From Pseudoxanthomonas sp. JBR18 (GTDB taxonomy: Bacteria > Pseudomonadota > Gammaproteobacteria > Xanthomonadales > Xanthomonadaceae), in NCBI RefSeq assembly GCF_028198165.1, contig NZ_CP116339.1:806001-870000 (forward strand): a DNA stretch of 64,000 bases, written 5' to 3'. Position 1 is the stretch's first letter; the number at the start of each line of letters is the position of its first letter. Below are positions 46,306 to 57,559 of the stretch, piece after piece. Position numbers and translations under genes: made by a program. The notes under the pieces are model-generated. The model had not been told where the DNA came from. It made no database searches and saw only the letters and a list, made by a program, of their open reading frames with translations.

Positions 46306-49300
46306 TCAACCGCACCACACGCGTGCGTTACGGAACATGCGCAACCAGGGCGAATCCTCCGCCCACCCCTCCGGGGCCCAGCTCAGGTTGATGCTGCGCG
46401 GCGTGCGCTCGGGATGCGGCATGAGGATCGTCGCGCGGCCATCGGCAGTGGTCAGGCCGGTAATGCCGTCCGGCGAGCCGTTCGGATTGATCGGATAACG
46501 CGCGGCCACCTGGCCATCGCCATCGATGAAGCGCAGCGCCACCCGCGCGGTGGCCTGGTCGACCGGCGAGTCGAACTCGGCACGGCCCTCGCCATGGGCC
46601 ACGGCCACCGGAATGCGCGAGCCGGCCATGCCGCGGAAGAACACCGACGGCGATTCGACCACCTCCAGCAGCGAGGTCCGTGCCTCGAACTGCTCGCTGC
46701 GGTTGCGCAGGAAGCGCGGCCAGTGCTCGGCGCCAGGAATGATGTCCTTGAGCTGGCTCAGCATCTGGCAGCCGTTGCACACGCCCAGCGAGAAGGTCGA
46801 CTCGCGGGCGAAGAACGCGGCGAACTGTTCGCGCAGCGCGGCGCGCTCCAGGATCGAGGTCGCCCAGCCGCGGCCCGCGCCCAGCACGTCGCCGTAGCTG
46901 AATCCGCCGCAGGCGGCCAGGCCGGTGAAGCGCTCCAGGGTCACCCGGCCTTCGATCAGGTCGCTCATGTGCACGTCGAAGGCATCGAAGCCCGCACGCT
47001 CGAACGCATTGGCCATCTCGATCTGGCCGTTGACGCCCTGCTCGCGCAGGATCGCGACCTTCGGCCGCGCGCCGGTGGCGATGAACGGCGCGGCGACGTC
47101 CTCGGCCGGGTCGAAGGACAGCTTCGGCCTGAGCCCCGGATCGGCGAAGGTGCGCGCGGTGTGGCGCTCGTCGTCGGCGCTTTCGGGGTTGTCGCGCAGG
47201 CGCTGCATGGCGTGGGTGACCGACCACCAGCTGTCGAACAGCTGCTCCCAGCGCCATTCGGCCAGGGTGCGATCGCCCAGGCTCACCCGCACCATCGGCG
47301 CGGTGGTGGGCTTGGCGATGCGCTGGGCGCATTCGGTCAGGGCGTGGCGCTCGACCAGATCGGCGAAGGCAGCACGGTCCTCGGAGGCGATCTGCACGAT
47401 GGCCCCGAGTTCTTCATTGAACAGGCTGCGGAACGGGTCGTCGCCCCACGCGTCCAGGGTGATGTCCACGCCCAGGTGCGCGGCGAAGCCCATCTCGCAC
47501 AGCGCGGCGAACGCGCCGCCGTCGCTGCGGTCGTGGTAGGCCAGCAGCAGCCCGGACGCGCGCGCATCGCGCATCAGCTCGAAGAAGCTGCGCAGCAGCT
47601 GCGGCTCGTCCAGGTCCGGCGTGTCACCGCCAAAGGCCGGCAAGGCCTCCTCGCCGGCATGGACCTGGGCCAGCACCGAGCCGCCCAGGCGCTGTTTGCC
47701 GCCGCCCAGGCCGATCAGCCACAGCTCGGTGTCCGGCTCGCGCGAGAGCACCGGGGTGAGCTGGGTGCGCGCGTCATCGACCGGTGCGAACGCCGAGATC
47801 ACCAGCGACACCGGCGAGACCGTCTTGTGCGCCTGGCCGTCGGCCTGGTACTGCGCCTGCATCGACAGCGAGTCCTTGCCCACCGGGATGCTCAGCTCCA
47901 GTTCCGGGCACAGCGCCATGCCCACGGCGTGCACGGCGTCGTACAGCAGCGCGTCCTCGCCGGCGTGGTTGGCCGCGGCCATCCAGTTGGCCGACAGCTT
48001 GACCGTGTCCAGCGCCTGCACCGGCGCGGCGCACAGGTTGGTGATCGCCTCGCCCACGGCCATGCGGGCCGAGGCGGCCGCATCCAGCAGCGCCAGCGGG
48101 GTGCGCTCGCCGATGGACATGGCCTCGCCGGCAAAGGTGTCGAACCCGGCCAGGGTGATGGCGCAGTCGGCCAGCGGCAGCTGCCAGGGGCCGACCATCT
48201 GTTCGCGCGCGGTCAGGCCACCGACGCTGCGGTCGCCGATGGTCACCAGGAAGCTCTTGGCGGCCACGGACGGATGCGCCAGCACGCGCAGACCGGCCTC
48301 GTGCAGGTCCAGCCCGACGGTCTTCAGCTCCGGCCAGCGCGGCGGCGCCGGGTGGGCGGTGTCGCGGTGCATCTTGGGCGCCTTGCCGAACAGCACGTCC
48401 ATGGGCAGGTTGATTGGGTGAGCGGAGGCGCTTGCGGACCACTGGTCCGCGCCTTCGCGAACGCCAGCAGGCTGTGCCTGCTGGCCGGCAAGCGGGGTGC
48501 CCTCGCGCTCAGCACGCAATGATTCCACGCTGACGCCATATCCGACGACCAGCCGCTCCTCCGCGGTGGTCACGCCGACGGCGGCGAACGGGCAGCGCTC
48601 GCGCGCGCACATCTGCGCAAATTCGGCCAGGCGCGCCTGCGGCACGCCCAGCACGTAGCGCTCCTGCGATTCGTTGCACCACAGTTCCAGCGGAGACAGC
48701 GAGGGATCGTCGCTGGGCACCTTGTCCAGGTCGATCACCCCGCCCACGCCGGAATCATGCAGCAGTTCGGGAATGGCGTTGGACAGGCCGCCGGCGCCGA
48801 CATCGTGGAACCAGCGGATCGGGTTGTCCGCGCCCAGCGCCACGCAGCGGTCGATGACCTCCTGCACGCGACGCTCCATCTCCGGGTTGTCGCGCTGCAC
48901 GCTGGCAAAATCCAGGTCCTCGGCGCTGTCGCCGGAGGCGACCGAACTGGCGGCGCCACCGCCCAGCCCGATCAGCATCGCCGGACCACCGAGCACGATC
49001 ACCGCATCGCCCGGCTGCAGGGTCTTCTTCTCGACCTGGTTGCGGTCGATCGCGCCCAGGCCGCCGGCCAGCATGATCGGCTTGTCGTAGGCGCGGGTCA
49101 GGCCCGGTCCTTCGGCCAGCTCGAAGCTGCGGAAATAGCCCAGCAGGTTGGGCCGGCCGAATTCGTTGTTGAACGCCGCGCCGCCCAGCGGGCCGTCCAG
49201 CATGATCTCCAGGGCCGGGGCCATGCGCGGATTCAGCGCGCGCGGGGCCTCCCAGGGCTGGGGCAGGGTCGGGATGCGCAGGTGCGAGACGCTGAAGCCG

Positions 49301-50277
49301 GTCAGGCCGGCCTTGGGCTTGCCACCGCGGCCGGTCGCGCCCTCGTCGCGGATCTCGCCGCCGGCGCCGGTGGCCGCGCCGGGGAACGGGGCGATCGCGG
49401 TGGGATGGTTGTGGGTCTCCACCTTGATCTGGAACGCGCTGGGCACCACCGCTTCGCTGCGGTACCGGCCGGTGGCCGGGTCGGGGCGATAGCGCGCGGC
49501 CGGCAGGCCTTCGACCACCGCGGCGTTGTCGCTGTAGGCACTGAGCGTGTGCTGCGGGGTCTGCTGATGGGTGTGCTTGATCATCTTGAACAGCGAGCGC
49601 TCCTGCTCGCGGCCGTCGATGGTCCAGCTGGCGTTGAAGATCTTGTGCCGGCAGTGCTCGGAGTTGGCCTGCGCGAACATCATCAGCTCGACGTCGGACG
49701 GGTCGCGCCCCAGCTCGCCGTAGCGCGCGCGCAGGTAGTCGATCTCGTCCTGGGCCAGGGCCAGCCCCAGGCGCGCGTTGGCGCCTTCCAGGTCGTCCAG
49801 CGCGATGCGCCCCAGCTCCCCGCGCGCCGGGGCCTCGAACAGGGCCTGGGCCTGGTCGGTCGAGGCCAGCAGCGACTGGGTCATCGGGTCGTGCAGCAGC
49901 CTGGTCACCGCGGCCAGGGCCTGCGCATCGTCGGGCAGGCAGGCCAGGTCCACGCGGGTGCCGCGTTCGACCCGGTGGATCGGCAGCCCCGCGCCGCGGA
50001 CCAGCTCGGTGGCCTTGCTCGACCAGGGCGACAGCGTGCCCAGTCGCGGGACCACGAAGCGGCTGCTGGCGCCGGCCTCGCGCTCGGCGGGCGCCTGGCC
50101 GGCCTGGAGGATGCGGCGCAGCGCATCCAGGTCAGGCGCGGTGCCGGCCTGCGGATCGATGAAAAAGACCTGCCAGGTCCCGAGCAGGCGGACCTGCGGG
50201 GCGACCGATTTGAGGCGGGATTCAAGCCGCGCGCGGCGGAACTGCGACAAGGCCGGCTGGCCTTCGAGGACGATCAT
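46306..50277 (-). CDS. purL: Phosphoribosylformylglycinamidine synthase, large single-chain type (PurL)
   Basis: Fourth step of purine synthesis, converting FGAR to FGAM with ATP and glutamine. From ATG 50277 there are 1323 residues: N-terminal PurS-like domain, linker, two AIRS-like ATP-binding halves and a C-terminal glutaminase with [10 protein letters not shown] (nucleophile cysteine) and [10 protein letters not shown]. coli PurL has 1295 residues. The excess is largely a segment before [13 protein letters not shown], coded by palindrome-rich DNA at about 48415-48515. A possible -10 (TACAAT, 50320-50325) lies 43 bases upstream. Confidence 0.97.
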   Translation of the reverse strand: MIVLEGQPALSQFRRARLESRLKSVAPQVRLLGTWQVFFIDPQAGTAPDLDALRRILQAGQAPAEREAGASSRFVVPRLGTLSPWSSKATELVRGAGLPIHRVERGTRVDLACLPDDAQALAAVTRLLHDPMTQSLLASTDQAQALFEAPARGELGRIALDDLEGANARLGLALAQDEIDYLRARYGELGRDPSDVELMMFAQANSEHCRHKIFNASWTIDGREQERSLFKMIKHTHQQTPQHTLSAYSDNAAVVEGLPAARYRPDPATGRYRSEAVVPSAFQIKVETHNHPTAIAPFPGAATGAGGEIRDEGATGRGGKPKAGLTGFSVSHLRIPTLPQPWEAPRALNPRMAPALEIMLDGPLGGAAFNNEFGRPNLLGYFRSFELAEGPGLTRAYDKPIMLAGGLGAIDRNQVEKKTLQPGDAVIVLGGPAMLIGLGGGAASSVASGDSAEDLDFASVQRDNPEMERRVQEVIDRCVALGADNPIRWFHDVGAGGLSNAIPELLHDSGVGGVIDLDKVPSDDPSLSPLELWCNESQERYVLGVPQARLAEFAQMCARERCPFAAVGVTTAEERLVVGYGVSVESLRAEREGTPLAGQQAQPAGVREGADQWSASASAHPINLPMDVLFGKAPKMHRDTAHPAPPRWPELKTVGLDLHEAGLRVLAHPSVAAKSFLVTIGDRSVGGLTAREQMVGPWQLPLADCAITLAGFDTFAGEAMSIGERTPLALLDAAASARMAVGEAITNLCAAPVQALDTVKLSANWMAAANHAGEDALLYDAVHAVGMALCPELELSIPVGKDSLSMQAQYQADGQAHKTVSPVSLVISAFAPVDDARTQLTPVLSREPDTELWLIGLGGGKQRLGGSVLAQVHAGEEALPAFGGDTPDLDEPQLLRSFFELMRDARASGLLLAYHDRSDGGAFAALCEMGFAAHLGVDITLDAWGDDPFRSLFNEELGAIVQIASEDRAAFADLVERHALTECAQRIAKPTTAPMVRVSLGDRTLAEWRWEQLFDSWWSVTHAMQRLRDNPESADDERHTARTFADPGLRPKLSFDPAEDVAAPFIATGARPKVAILREQGVNGQIEMANAFERAGFDAFDVHMSDLIEGRVTLERFTGLAACGGFSYGDVLGAGRGWATSILERAALREQFAAFFARESTFSLGVCNGCQMLSQLKDIIPGAEHWPRFLRNRSEQFEARTSLLEVVESPSVFFRGMAGSRIPVAVAHGEGRAEFDSPVDQATARVALRFIDGDGQVAARYPINPNGSPDGITGLTTADGRATILMPHPERTPRSINLSWAPEGWAEDSPWLRMFRNARVWCG

Positions 50278-50380
50278 GTCCGGAACCGTGGGGTGCGAGC
50301 CGTCAAGACGGGGCCGGCCATTGTAGCGAAGCCGGCGCGGGGCCGGCTTCGAAAAGCGGTTCGGACGGCGCGAATGCCGG

Positions 50381-51217
50381 TTACGGCATCCCGGCCGGCG
50401 AGGCCTGGGCCTTGGTGGCATCGGCGGCCGCCAGCTTGTCCAGCGCCGCGCGCATCTCGGCCGGCGGCAGGTAGCCGCCGATCTGGCTGCCGTCCGGGGC
50501 AAAGATCGCTGGGGTGCCGTTGACGCCCAGGCGCTGGCCCACGTCGTACTCCATGGTCACCGGGTTGGTGCAGTCGCGCGGGGTGACCTTGCCGGAGGTC
50601 TTGGCATCGGTCAGGGCCTGCTTGCGGTCGGCCGCGCACCACACCGAGATCATGTCCTTGTGGTCCTGGCTGCCCAGGCCCATGCGCGGCCAGGCCAGGT
50701 ATTCCACGGCGATGCCCTGCTTGTTGTACTCGGCGATCTGGCTGTGCAGCTTGCGGCAGTAACCGCACTCGATGTCGGTGAAGACATTGACGGTGTACTT
50801 GGGGTGCTCGGGGGCGAAGACGATCTTGTCGCTGGTCTTGATCGACTTGAGCAGATTCTGCCGATAGCTCGATAGCGCCGGGCTGGACTGCATCATGTCC
50901 TTGCGATCGTTGATGTCCACCACGCTGCCCTGCAGCAGGTACTTGCCATCGTCGCTGACGTAGACCAGCTGTCCGGCGGCGATCACCTCGCGGAAGCCCG
51001 GCAACGGCGCCTTGCCGATGTAGTCCACGTCGACCTGCGGGTTGAGGCGCTTGAGCGCGGCACGGACCTTGGCATCGGCCGGATCGTTGGACGCGGCCTG
51101 CGGGGGCGTGGCATCGGCCTTGGCCGTGCCGGCCTGCCCGGCGGCGTTCTGCGGCTGCTGGGCGCAGGCGGTCAGGCTCAGGCCGGCCAGCAGGGCGAAG
51201 GGAAGAAGACGACGCAT
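50381..51217 (-). CDS. dsbC: DsbC-type disulfide isomerase, predicted lipoprotein
   Basis: Periplasmic thioredoxin-fold isomerase that reshuffles wrong disulfides. The 278-residue product has a signal with lipobox LTAC (cysteine 18), a DsbC dimerisation domain (about 50-125), and a thioredoxin domain with the active site CGYC at 151-154, cis-proline in TP at 236-237 and a second cysteine pair C194/C216. ATG 51217 has AGGAA seven bases upstream. A lipid anchor is unusual: E. coli DsbC is soluble. The xerD-dsbC order is as in E. coli. Confidence 0.93.
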   Translation of the reverse strand: MRRLLPFALLAGLSLTACAQQPQNAAGQAGTAKADATPPQAASNDPADAKVRAALKRLNPQVDVDYIGKAPLPGFREVIAAGQLVYVSDDGKYLLQGSVVDINDRKDMMQSSPALSSYRQNLLKSIKTSDKIVFAPEHPKYTVNVFTDIECGYCRKLHSQIAEYNKQGIAVEYLAWPRMGLGSQDHKDMISVWCAADRKQALTDAKTSGKVTPRDCTNPVTMEYDVGQRLGVNGTPAIFAPDGSQIGGYLPPAEMRAALDKLAAADATKAQASPAGMP

Positions 51218-51649
51218 CGGACATTCCTGATTCGAGGGCGGCGACCGGTTCAGCAACTGGCCGCCTGCGCGTGGCCCGCCGTGGCGGGAGATCGCCCGGA
51301 TTCTCGCACAAGCCGGCTGAAGGCCTGTTTGCGGGGTTTGGTACAGCGTGTTGCAGTGCTTGGATGCCGCCATCCAGGAGCGCGCTCGGGTGTGAACCGG
51401 TTAAGCACTGCTGCGACTCCTTCGCGATCACCTCTCCACCCGCCTTGCATGGCGGAACCTGATCGCTCTCCAGGACGCCCCGCCCGACCATCCCTGGCCG
51501 GGCGTTCGGCGCACGCGCGGGATGCCGCGCGTGCTTGCAGGATGGATTCCCGTGGCCATCCATGGCGCAGCCTTATCGGCTCCGGAACGCCCGGCCCGGC
51601 CATCCATGGCCGTGCGTTCGGCGCACGCGCGGCATGCCGCGCGTGCACC
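51218..51649. other. Intergenic region between xerD and dsbC
   Basis: The 432-base gap contains the two related repeats described at 51445-51652 and otherwise no recognisable gene. The part next to dsbC (51218-51440) shows no clear promoter. The plus-strand frame that crosses the gap has no homology. Confidence 0.6.
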
Positions 51650-51652
51650 TCA
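51445..51652. repeat. Two tandem repeats of about 90 bases, each with a long palindrome
   Basis: Copies at about 51445-51534 and 51558-51646 lie 112 bases apart and agree at roughly four bases in five. Each contains ATGGC...GAACC-like sequence, a GGCC-rich inverted repeat, GTTCGGC, and a 24-base palindrome centred on GGCATGCC. It is perfect in the second copy (51623-51646) and has one mismatched pair in the first (51511-51534). The second copy ends three bases before the xerD stop and may act as its 3'-end structure. Confidence 0.7.
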
Positions 51653-52618
51653 CCCCCGTGGGTGGTGTTTGGCGTGCAGGCCCTGCAGGTGCTGGCGGGC
51701 GACCAGGGTGTAGATCTGGGTGGTGGAGAGCGAACTGTGGCCCAGCATCAACTGCAGCGAGCGCAGGTCGGCGCCGTGGTTGAGCAGGTGGGTGGCGAAG
51801 CTGTGGCGCAGGCCGTGCGGGCTGACCCGGGCCGGATCGATGCCGGCCAGTGCCGCATACCGCTTGACCAGGCCCCAGAACGCCTGGCGGCTCAGCGGGC
51901 GCCCCTGGGCGTCGATGAACAACGCGGTCTGCCCGTCCGTCCGAACCGCGCCGCGCGCTCCGGCCAGTACCGCGCGGGCCTGGTCCAGGTAGCGCTGCAG
52001 CCAGTGCTGGGACTCCTCCCCCAACGGCACCAGCCGCTCCTTGCTGCCCTTGCCCATGACCCGCAGCACACCCTGGCGCAGGTTGACTCCAGTGTCGGGC
52101 AGGGTGACCAGTTCGCTCACGCGCAGCCCGCAGGCGTACATCAGTTCGAGCATCGCCCGGTCGCGCAGACCCGCCGGCGCGGCGACATCCGGCGCCGCCA
52201 GCAAGGCCTCGATCTGGCTTTCGGACAGGGCCTTGGGCAGGGCGCGCGGCAGCCGTGGTGGATCGAGCAAGGCGGTTGGGTCGTCCGTGCGGCGCCCGCG
52301 GCGGACCAGTTGCCCGTAATACGCGCGCAGGCAGGACAGCAGGCGCGCATTGCTCCGGGGGGAATATCCCTGCCCGGCCCGCCAGGCGAGGAAGGAAAAC
52401 AGCAGCGCGCGATCAGCCCTGGACAGCTCGGCCGCGCCTTGCTCGGCGGACCAGCGCGCAAGGCCCTCCAGATCGCGACGGTAGGCCTCCAAGGTCGCAC
52501 GCGCCAACCCGCCTTCGGCCCACGCGGCATCGAGAAACCCATCGATGCTCGCGCGATCGGCGGGGCGACAGGCAGGCAAGGCGTTGACGCGCTGGCGTCG
52601 GTCGGCGGGCGTGGACAT
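51650..52618 (-). CDS. xerD: Site-specific tyrosine recombinase XerD
   Basis: With XerC resolves chromosome dimers at dif under FtsK control. The 322-residue product has the SAM-like core-binding domain (about 22-110) and a catalytic domain with all six key residues: Arg166 (GLRVSEL), Lys190 (MGKGSKER), His268 and Arg271 (HGLRHSF), His294 (LGHSSLSTT) and the tyrosine nucleophile 303 (QIYT). It is about 24 residues longer than E. coli XerD, through an N-terminal extension and a loop near 220-232. Adjacency to dsbC supports XerD rather than XerC or an integrase. Confidence 0.94.
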   Translation of the reverse strand: MSTPADRRQRVNALPACRPADRASIDGFLDAAWAEGGLARATLEAYRRDLEGLARWSAEQGAAELSRADRALLFSFLAWRAGQGYSPRSNARLLSCLRAYYGQLVRRGRRTDDPTALLDPPRLPRALPKALSESQIEALLAAPDVAAPAGLRDRAMLELMYACGLRVSELVTLPDTGVNLRQGVLRVMGKGSKERLVPLGEESQHWLQRYLDQARAVLAGARGAVRTDGQTALFIDAQGRPLSRQAFWGLVKRYAALAGIDPARVSPHGLRHSFATHLLNHGADLRSLQLMLGHSSLSTTQIYTLVARQHLQGLHAKHHPRG

Positions 52619-52748
52619 CGCCCCAGCTTAGGGCGTGTCGTTGGGTTCCCGAAAGACGCGCCGCACGGCCGTCGCGGTCGGCAGGCAAAGGCGCCGCCAT
52701 CCCGCGGCGCGCTATGGCCGGCAGGCCAGGGGCGACTATGCTGGCGCC

Positions 52749-53231
52749 ATGTCAGCGCCCGTCCCGCCCCTCGCCCTGCCTCCGCCGCGCCACGCATTCG
52801 TCGGCTGGCGCCTGCTGGCCCTGTGCTACGACGCGTGGCCGGCGCTGGCCCTGTGGTTCGCGGTGTCGGCCGCTTTCACCGCCGGCTATACCTATCTCGG
52901 CCACCACGCCGCGCGCCAGAACATCGCGCCTTTCAGTGCCCTGCAGTGGCTGCTGTGGGCCTGCTGCTGGTGCGTGACCGGGCTGTATGCCACGTTGAGC
53001 TGGCGCCATGGCGGGCAGACCCTGGGCATGCGTCCCTGGCGGATCGCGGTGGTGGGCCAGCACGCGGAGCAACCACCTAGCTGGCGTGCGCTGTGGCTGC
53101 GCTACACGGTCGGCACCGTGTCCCTGCTGTGCGCTGGGCTGGGCTTCTGGTGGGCGTGGGTCGACCGCGACCGGCTCACCTGGCACGACCGCCTGAGTCG
53201 GACGCGCCTGCTGCGCAGGCCCCGGACCTAG
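52749..53231 (+). CDS. RDD family membrane protein
   Basis: The 160-residue product from ATG 52749 shows the RDD pattern: an early Arg in GWRLLALCYDAWPALALW (first segment, the usual Asp pair partly replaced), a second segment ALQWLLWACCWCVTGLYATLSW, then GGQTLGMRPWRIAVV and a last segment before DRDRLTWHDRLSRT. The motif G-x-T-x-G-x-x is typical. Function is unknown; some relatives take part in ion exchange. It converges on lptG with a six-base gap. Confidence 0.85.
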   Translation: MSAPVPPLALPPPRHAFVGWRLLALCYDAWPALALWFAVSAAFTAGYTYLGHHAARQNIAPFSALQWLLWACCWCVTGLYATLSWRHGGQTLGMRPWRIAVVGQHAEQPPSWRALWLRYTVGTVSLLCAGLGFWWAWVDRDRLTWHDRLSRTRLLRRPRT

Positions 53232-53237
53232 CCCGGG

Positions 53238-54338
53238 TCAACTGCTGCGCTTGCGGAACAACCACCAGGAGATGACCAGCATCAGGACCGGCGTGGCGGT
53301 GTAGGCCAGGCGGTAGTCCAGGTGCAGCGCGGTGCCCATGCGTCCGAACAGCAGCTGCAGCAGCCAGAACGCCAGGGCGAACATGATGCCCGTGAACAGG
53401 CGCTTGCCCATGCCGCCGCTGCGCAGGCTGCCGAAGGCGAACGGGATGGCCGCCAGGCACAGCGCCAGCACGTTCACCGGATAGAACCAGCGCCCCCAGT
53501 AGACCTCTTCGTAGTCGCGCGCATCCAGGCCGTTGCGCCGGCGATAGGTGATGCTGCGCGACAGGTCCTTGGCCGACATGTAGCGGGGCCGCCCCAGGCT
53601 GGCGGCCAGGGCCGCCGGATCCAGCTTGGACGCCCAGGTCTCTTCGGGCACCTTATCCTGGCTGAGCGAACGCTCGCCGAAGGTCGTGCGCACCACGTCC
53701 TTGAGCAGCCAACTGTCCTTGCCATGGGTGGCGGTGGCGGCATGGGCGATGGAGGCCAGCCGGCCCTGTTCGTCGAGCTGGTACATGCGCACGTCGCGCA
53801 GGACCACGTCGTCACGCCCATCCACCTTGGTCTCCTCGCCGGTCTGCGCGTTGAGGAAGATGTCGCCCTCGCGTGCCCACAGGCTGGCGTAGCGTCCACG
53901 GGCTACATCGCCGTATTTGGCCGCCGCCTTGAGGTTGTCGGCCTGATCTTGGCCCCAGGCCCCGACCCATTCCATGCTGACCACCATCCCGGCCGTCAGC
54001 AGGCCCAGGGCCACGGCCACCGACAGGCTTAGCCGACGACGCGACAGTCCCAGCGCGCGCAGCGCGGTCAGTTCCGAACTCGCCGCCAGTTGCCCCAGCC
54101 CCATCAACGCGCCGATCACCGCGGCCGTGGGAAACAGGGTGTAGGCACGGCGGGGCACGGTATAGGCCACGTAGGCCACCGCATGGCCGAAGGTGTAGCT
54201 GCCCTTGCCGATGTCCTTGATCTCGCCGGACATGGCGTTGGTCATGTCCAGGCCCAACAGCACCGCCCATACCAGGATCACCGTCCCCAGCACGACCTTG
54301 CCGACATACAGGTCGTGGATGCGCAGCAGACGGCTCAT
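53238..54338 (-). CDS. lptG: LPS export permease LptG
   Basis: Inner membrane permease subunit of the LptB2FG transporter that extracts lipopolysaccharide. The 366-residue product has an N-terminal RIHDLYVGKVVLGTVILVW, three early membrane segments (about 14-32, 58-80, 100-122), a periplasmic beta-jellyroll (about 140-270) and three late segments. A coupling-helix region reads SELTALRALGLSRRR. It overlaps lptF as ATGA, the conserved lptF-lptG order. Confidence 0.95.
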   Translation of the reverse strand: MSRLLRIHDLYVGKVVLGTVILVWAVLLGLDMTNAMSGEIKDIGKGSYTFGHAVAYVAYTVPRRAYTLFPTAAVIGALMGLGQLAASSELTALRALGLSRRRLSLSVAVALGLLTAGMVVSMEWVGAWGQDQADNLKAAAKYGDVARGRYASLWAREGDIFLNAQTGEETKVDGRDDVVLRDVRMYQLDEQGRLASIAHAATATHGKDSWLLKDVVRTTFGERSLSQDKVPEETWASKLDPAALAASLGRPRYMSAKDLSRSITYRRRNGLDARDYEEVYWGRWFYPVNVLALCLAAIPFAFGSLRSGGMGKRLFTGIMFALAFWLLQLLFGRMGTALHLDYRLAYTATPVLMLVISWWLFRKRSS

Positions 54339-55417
54339 GCGCGGGCTCCGCGCGGGCGACGCAGACGGCCATCACGGCTGTAGGCCCACACGCCGAGCAC
54401 CAGCAGCGGCACGCTCAGCCACCACAGCCCGGCCGCGGCGGGCAGCTTGCCGCTGGTCAGCCACTGGGTGCCATTGATCATCATCAGGAAGGCGACCAGG
54501 TAGCCCAGGAACCCCAGCATCACCCGCCCGTAGCGCGACTGGCGCGGCGCGCTGCGCGCCAGCGGCAGGGTCAGCAGGGCGAAGGCCAGGCACAGCAGCG
54601 GCGGGGTGATGCGCGCGTGCAGCTGGGCATTGGCCTGCGGCCGGCTGTCGCCAAGCAGTTGCCCGGTGGGCAGCAGTTCGGGATCGTCGTCGGGCTTGCT
54701 TTCCTGCTGGTCCGGCAGCGCCACCGCATTGCTGGCGTAGCGCATCAGGCGGAAATCCTTGCCGTCATCGGCCGGCCCCTCCACCCGGAAGCCATTGTTC
54801 AGCTGCAGGTAGCGCGAGGTCTCGCCTTCGAAATACATCTTGCCGCTCCTGGCGGTCACCACGTCCAGCCGGTCGCCTTGCTGGCGCTGCATGAACACCT
54901 TGCTCAGTTCGGTGCCATCGGCGGACATGCCGTCGACGTAGACCACCGAGCCATTGCTGAGTACGGTGAACTTGCCCGGTTCCAGGCCGGCCACGATCAG
55001 CGAGCGGTTGGCCTGGGCGATCATCGACTGGCTGGTGCGTGCGGCCAGTGGCCCCAGCCACAGCGAGATCATGCCCACCAGGACCACCATGGGCACCACC
55101 AGCAGCAGCAGCGGCCGCAGCAGGCGCCGCGGCCCCACGCCGATGGAGGTCAACACCGGCATTTCCGAGTCGCGGTAGAGCCGGGCGATGGCCAGCATCA
55201 GGCCCAGCATCAGCGACAGCGACAGGATCAGCGGCATGAAGGTCACCGCCGCCAGCCCCAGCTGGGACAACAGCAGCCCCGCCGGCAGCTTGCCGTCGGC
55301 CACGTCGCCCAGCACGTCCACCAGCAGGCCCCCCAGGCTCACCACCAGCAGCACCATCAGCGCAGCGAGGAAACTCTGGGTGAATTCGGCGAAGAGATAG
55401 CGGTCCAGCTTCGGCAT
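54335..55417 (-). CDS. lptF: LPS export permease LptF
   Basis: Partner of LptG in the LPS-extracting ABC transporter; the ATPase LptB is encoded elsewhere. The 360-residue product opens with MPKLDRYLFAEFTQSFLAAL, has six membrane segments around a periplasmic domain (about 135-270), a coupling-helix segment near SEMPVLTSIGVGPRRLL, and a C-terminal LASGKLPAAAGLWWL-like tail. It is divergent from pepA, as in E. coli, with only about 20 bases of likely leader. Confidence 0.95.
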   Translation of the reverse strand: MPKLDRYLFAEFTQSFLAALMVLLVVSLGGLLVDVLGDVADGKLPAGLLLSQLGLAAVTFMPLILSLSLMLGLMLAIARLYRDSEMPVLTSIGVGPRRLLRPLLLLVVPMVVLVGMISLWLGPLAARTSQSMIAQANRSLIVAGLEPGKFTVLSNGSVVYVDGMSADGTELSKVFMQRQQGDRLDVVTARSGKMYFEGETSRYLQLNNGFRVEGPADDGKDFRLMRYASNAVALPDQQESKPDDDPELLPTGQLLGDSRPQANAQLHARITPPLLCLAFALLTLPLARSAPRQSRYGRVMLGFLGYLVAFLMMINGTQWLTSGKLPAAAGLWWLSVPLLVLGVWAYSRDGRLRRPRGARA

Positions 55418-55433
55418 CGGGTGGGGGTTGCCT

Positions 55434-55439
55434 TACAAT
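55434..55439 (+). promoter_or_regulatory. Putative pepA -10 close to the lptF start
   Basis: TTACAATTA holds TACAAT at 55434-55439, suiting a rightward promoter for pepA with a leader of about 115 bases. The same AT patch could serve lptF leftward. No good -35 is visible. Confidence 0.35.
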
Positions 55440-55560
55440 TACGGGTTCGAGTGCCGGTGCGCGTATCGCGCGGACCGAGGCTGAGCCGGGGCATCCAGCA
55501 CCGCGGCGGCCACGGATTGTACGTAACTGCTGGTGAAACCGACTCAACGGAATCTGCGCA

Positions 55561-57039
55561 ATGGCCCTGGAATTCACACTGAACCATGACACCCCCACCG
55601 CCGCGGCGGTCGACTGCCTGGTCGTCGGCGTGTACGCGGACAAGACCCTCGATGCAGCGGCCAAGGCGGTCGATGCGGCCAGCGACGGCCGCTTGACCGC
55701 ACTGGTCCAGCGCGGCGATGCCCCCGGCCGCAGCGGCCGCACCACCCTGCTGCACGACCTGCCCGGCGTCACCGCCCCGCGCGTGCTGGTGGTCGGCCTG
55801 GGCGAGGCGGCCAAGTTCAACGTGCCGACCTACCTCAAGGTCGTCACCGAGGCCGTGCGCGCCCTCAAGGATGGAGCCTCCACCAGCGCCCTGATCACCC
55901 TGACCGGGCTGGACGTGCCCGGCCGCGACGCCGCCTGGGCGATCCGCCAGGCCGTGGCCGCCACCGAGCACGCCACCTACCGCTACACCGCCACCCTGGG
56001 CAAGAAGAAGGCCGAGCCGCTGAGCCTGGCCAAGGTCGCCTTCAGTGGCGACGACGCCGAAGCCCTGGCCCAGGGCATCGCCATCGCCAACGGCGTGAAG
56101 TTCACCCGTGAGCTGGGCAACCTGCCGCCGAACATCTGCAATCCGGCCTACCTGGCTCAGCAGGCGCAGGACTTCGCCGCCGCCCACGATGGTGCGGAGG
56201 CCGAGATCCTGGACGAGGCACAGATGGAAGCCCTCGGCATGGGCTCGCTGCTGGCCGTGGCCCGCGGCTCGGCCAACCGCCCGCGCCTGATCGTGCTGAA
56301 GTGGAACGGCGCGGCCGATGCCAGCGCCCGGCCCTACGTGCTGGTCGGCAAGGGCATCACCTTCGATACCGGCGGCGTCAACCTGAAGGTCCAGGGCGGC
56401 ATCGAGGAGATGAAGTACGACATGTGCGGCGGCGCCACGGTGCTGGGCACCTTCGTGGCCGCAGTCGGGCTGAAGGTCCCGATCAACCTGGTGGCCATCG
56501 TGCCGGCGGTGGAGAACGCCATCGACGGCAACGCCTACCGTCCCTCCGACGTGATCACCTCCATGTCCGGGCGCACCATCGAGGTCGGCAACACCGACGC
56601 CGAAGGCCGCCTGATCCTGTGCGACGCGCTGACCTACGCCGAGCGCTTCAAGCCGGCCGCCCTGGTCGACGTGGCCACCCTGACCGGCGCCTGCATGGTC
56701 GCCCTGGGCCGCCATGCCGCCGGCCTGATGAGCAAGCACGACGACCTGTGCGACGAGCTGCTCTCCGCCGGTGAGCACGTCTACGACCGCGCCTGGCGCC
56801 TGCCCCTGTGGGACGAATACCAGGCCCAGCTGGACTCGGCCTTCGCCGATGTCTACAACATCGGCGGGCGCTGGGGCGGGGCGATCACCGCCGGCTGCTT
56901 CCTGTCGCGTTTCACCGAAGACCAGCGCTGGGCGCACCTGGACATCGCCGGGGTGGCCAACGACGAGGGCAAGCGCGGCATGGCCACCGGCCGCCCGGTG
57001 AACCTGCTGGCGCAGTGGCTGCTGGACCGCGCGGCCTGA
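55561..57039 (+). CDS. pepA: Leucyl aminopeptidase (PepA, M17)
   Basis: Hexameric two-metal aminopeptidase; E. coli PepA also binds DNA and aids Xer recombination at plasmid sites. The 492-residue product has the M17 motifs [11 protein letters not shown] at 262-272 (Lys264, Asp269), KYDMCGGA (Asp287) and NTDAEGRL at 344-351 (Asp346, Glu348), all metal or catalytic residues. First gene of pepA-holC-valS, preserved from E. coli. Confidence 0.97.
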   Translation: MALEFTLNHDTPTAAAVDCLVVGVYADKTLDAAAKAVDAASDGRLTALVQRGDAPGRSGRTTLLHDLPGVTAPRVLVVGLGEAAKFNVPTYLKVVTEAVRALKDGASTSALITLTGLDVPGRDAAWAIRQAVAATEHATYRYTATLGKKKAEPLSLAKVAFSGDDAEALAQGIAIANGVKFTRELGNLPPNICNPAYLAQQAQDFAAAHDGAEAEILDEAQMEALGMGSLLAVARGSANRPRLIVLKWNGAADASARPYVLVGKGITFDTGGVNLKVQGGIEEMKYDMCGGATVLGTFVAAVGLKVPINLVAIVPAVENAIDGNAYRPSDVITSMSGRTIEVGNTDAEGRLILCDALTYAERFKPAALVDVATLTGACMVALGRHAAGLMSKHDDLCDELLSAGEHVYDRAWRLPLWDEYQAQLDSAFADVYNIGGRWGGAITAGCFLSRFTEDQRWAHLDIAGVANDEGKRGMATGRPVNLLAQWLLDRAA

Positions 57040-57133
57040 TGGCGTGCGGGGCGGGCGCGATGCTTCGAGCGCCCTGCCCCGCACGCGTCAGCGCATTCGC
57101 GCGACGACTCCCCATTCCCCACCCTGGTTGTTC

Positions 57134-57559
57134 ATGGCCCGCGCCGACTTCTACCTGATCGCCAAGCCGCGCTTCCTCGAGGCGCCCTTGCACCTGGTCT
57201 GCGAACTGGCCAAGAAGTGCTACGCCACCAGCCAGTACACGGTGATCCTGGCCCGCGATACGGCCCAGGCCGAGGAACTGGACGAGCTGCTGTGGGCCTT
57301 CGAGGACGATGCCTACGTGCCGCACCAGATCGTCGGGATGGATGACGAGGACGAGGTCACCCCGGTCCTGATCGCCACGCCGGAGACCGACACCCCGCAA
57401 CGTCCGCTGGTGATCAACCTGCGCGATGACGCCTACGCCGGCACCTGTGAGCGGGTGCTGGAGGTGGTGCCCGCCGATCCGGCCGCCCGCGAGCCGCTGC
57501 GCGAGCGCTGGCGTCAGTACCAGGCCCGGGGCTTCTCGCTCAACAAGCACGACATGTAA
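57134..57559 (+). CDS. holC: DNA polymerase III chi subunit (HolC)
   Basis: Clamp-loader accessory protein that joins psi (HolD) and single-strand-binding protein. The 141-residue product starts [13 protein letters not shown], with [20 protein letters not shown], the [17 protein letters not shown] helix and strand typical of chi, and the C-terminal [22 protein letters not shown] 57134 restores the conserved N-terminus; the frame is open further upstream without homology. It lies between pepA and valS, as in E. coli. Confidence 0.95.
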   Translation: MARADFYLIAKPRFLEAPLHLVCELAKKCYATSQYTVILARDTAQAEELDELLWAFEDDAYVPHQIVGMDDEDEVTPVLIATPETDTPQRPLVINLRDDAYAGTCERVLEVVPADPAAREPLRERWRQYQARGFSLNKHDM

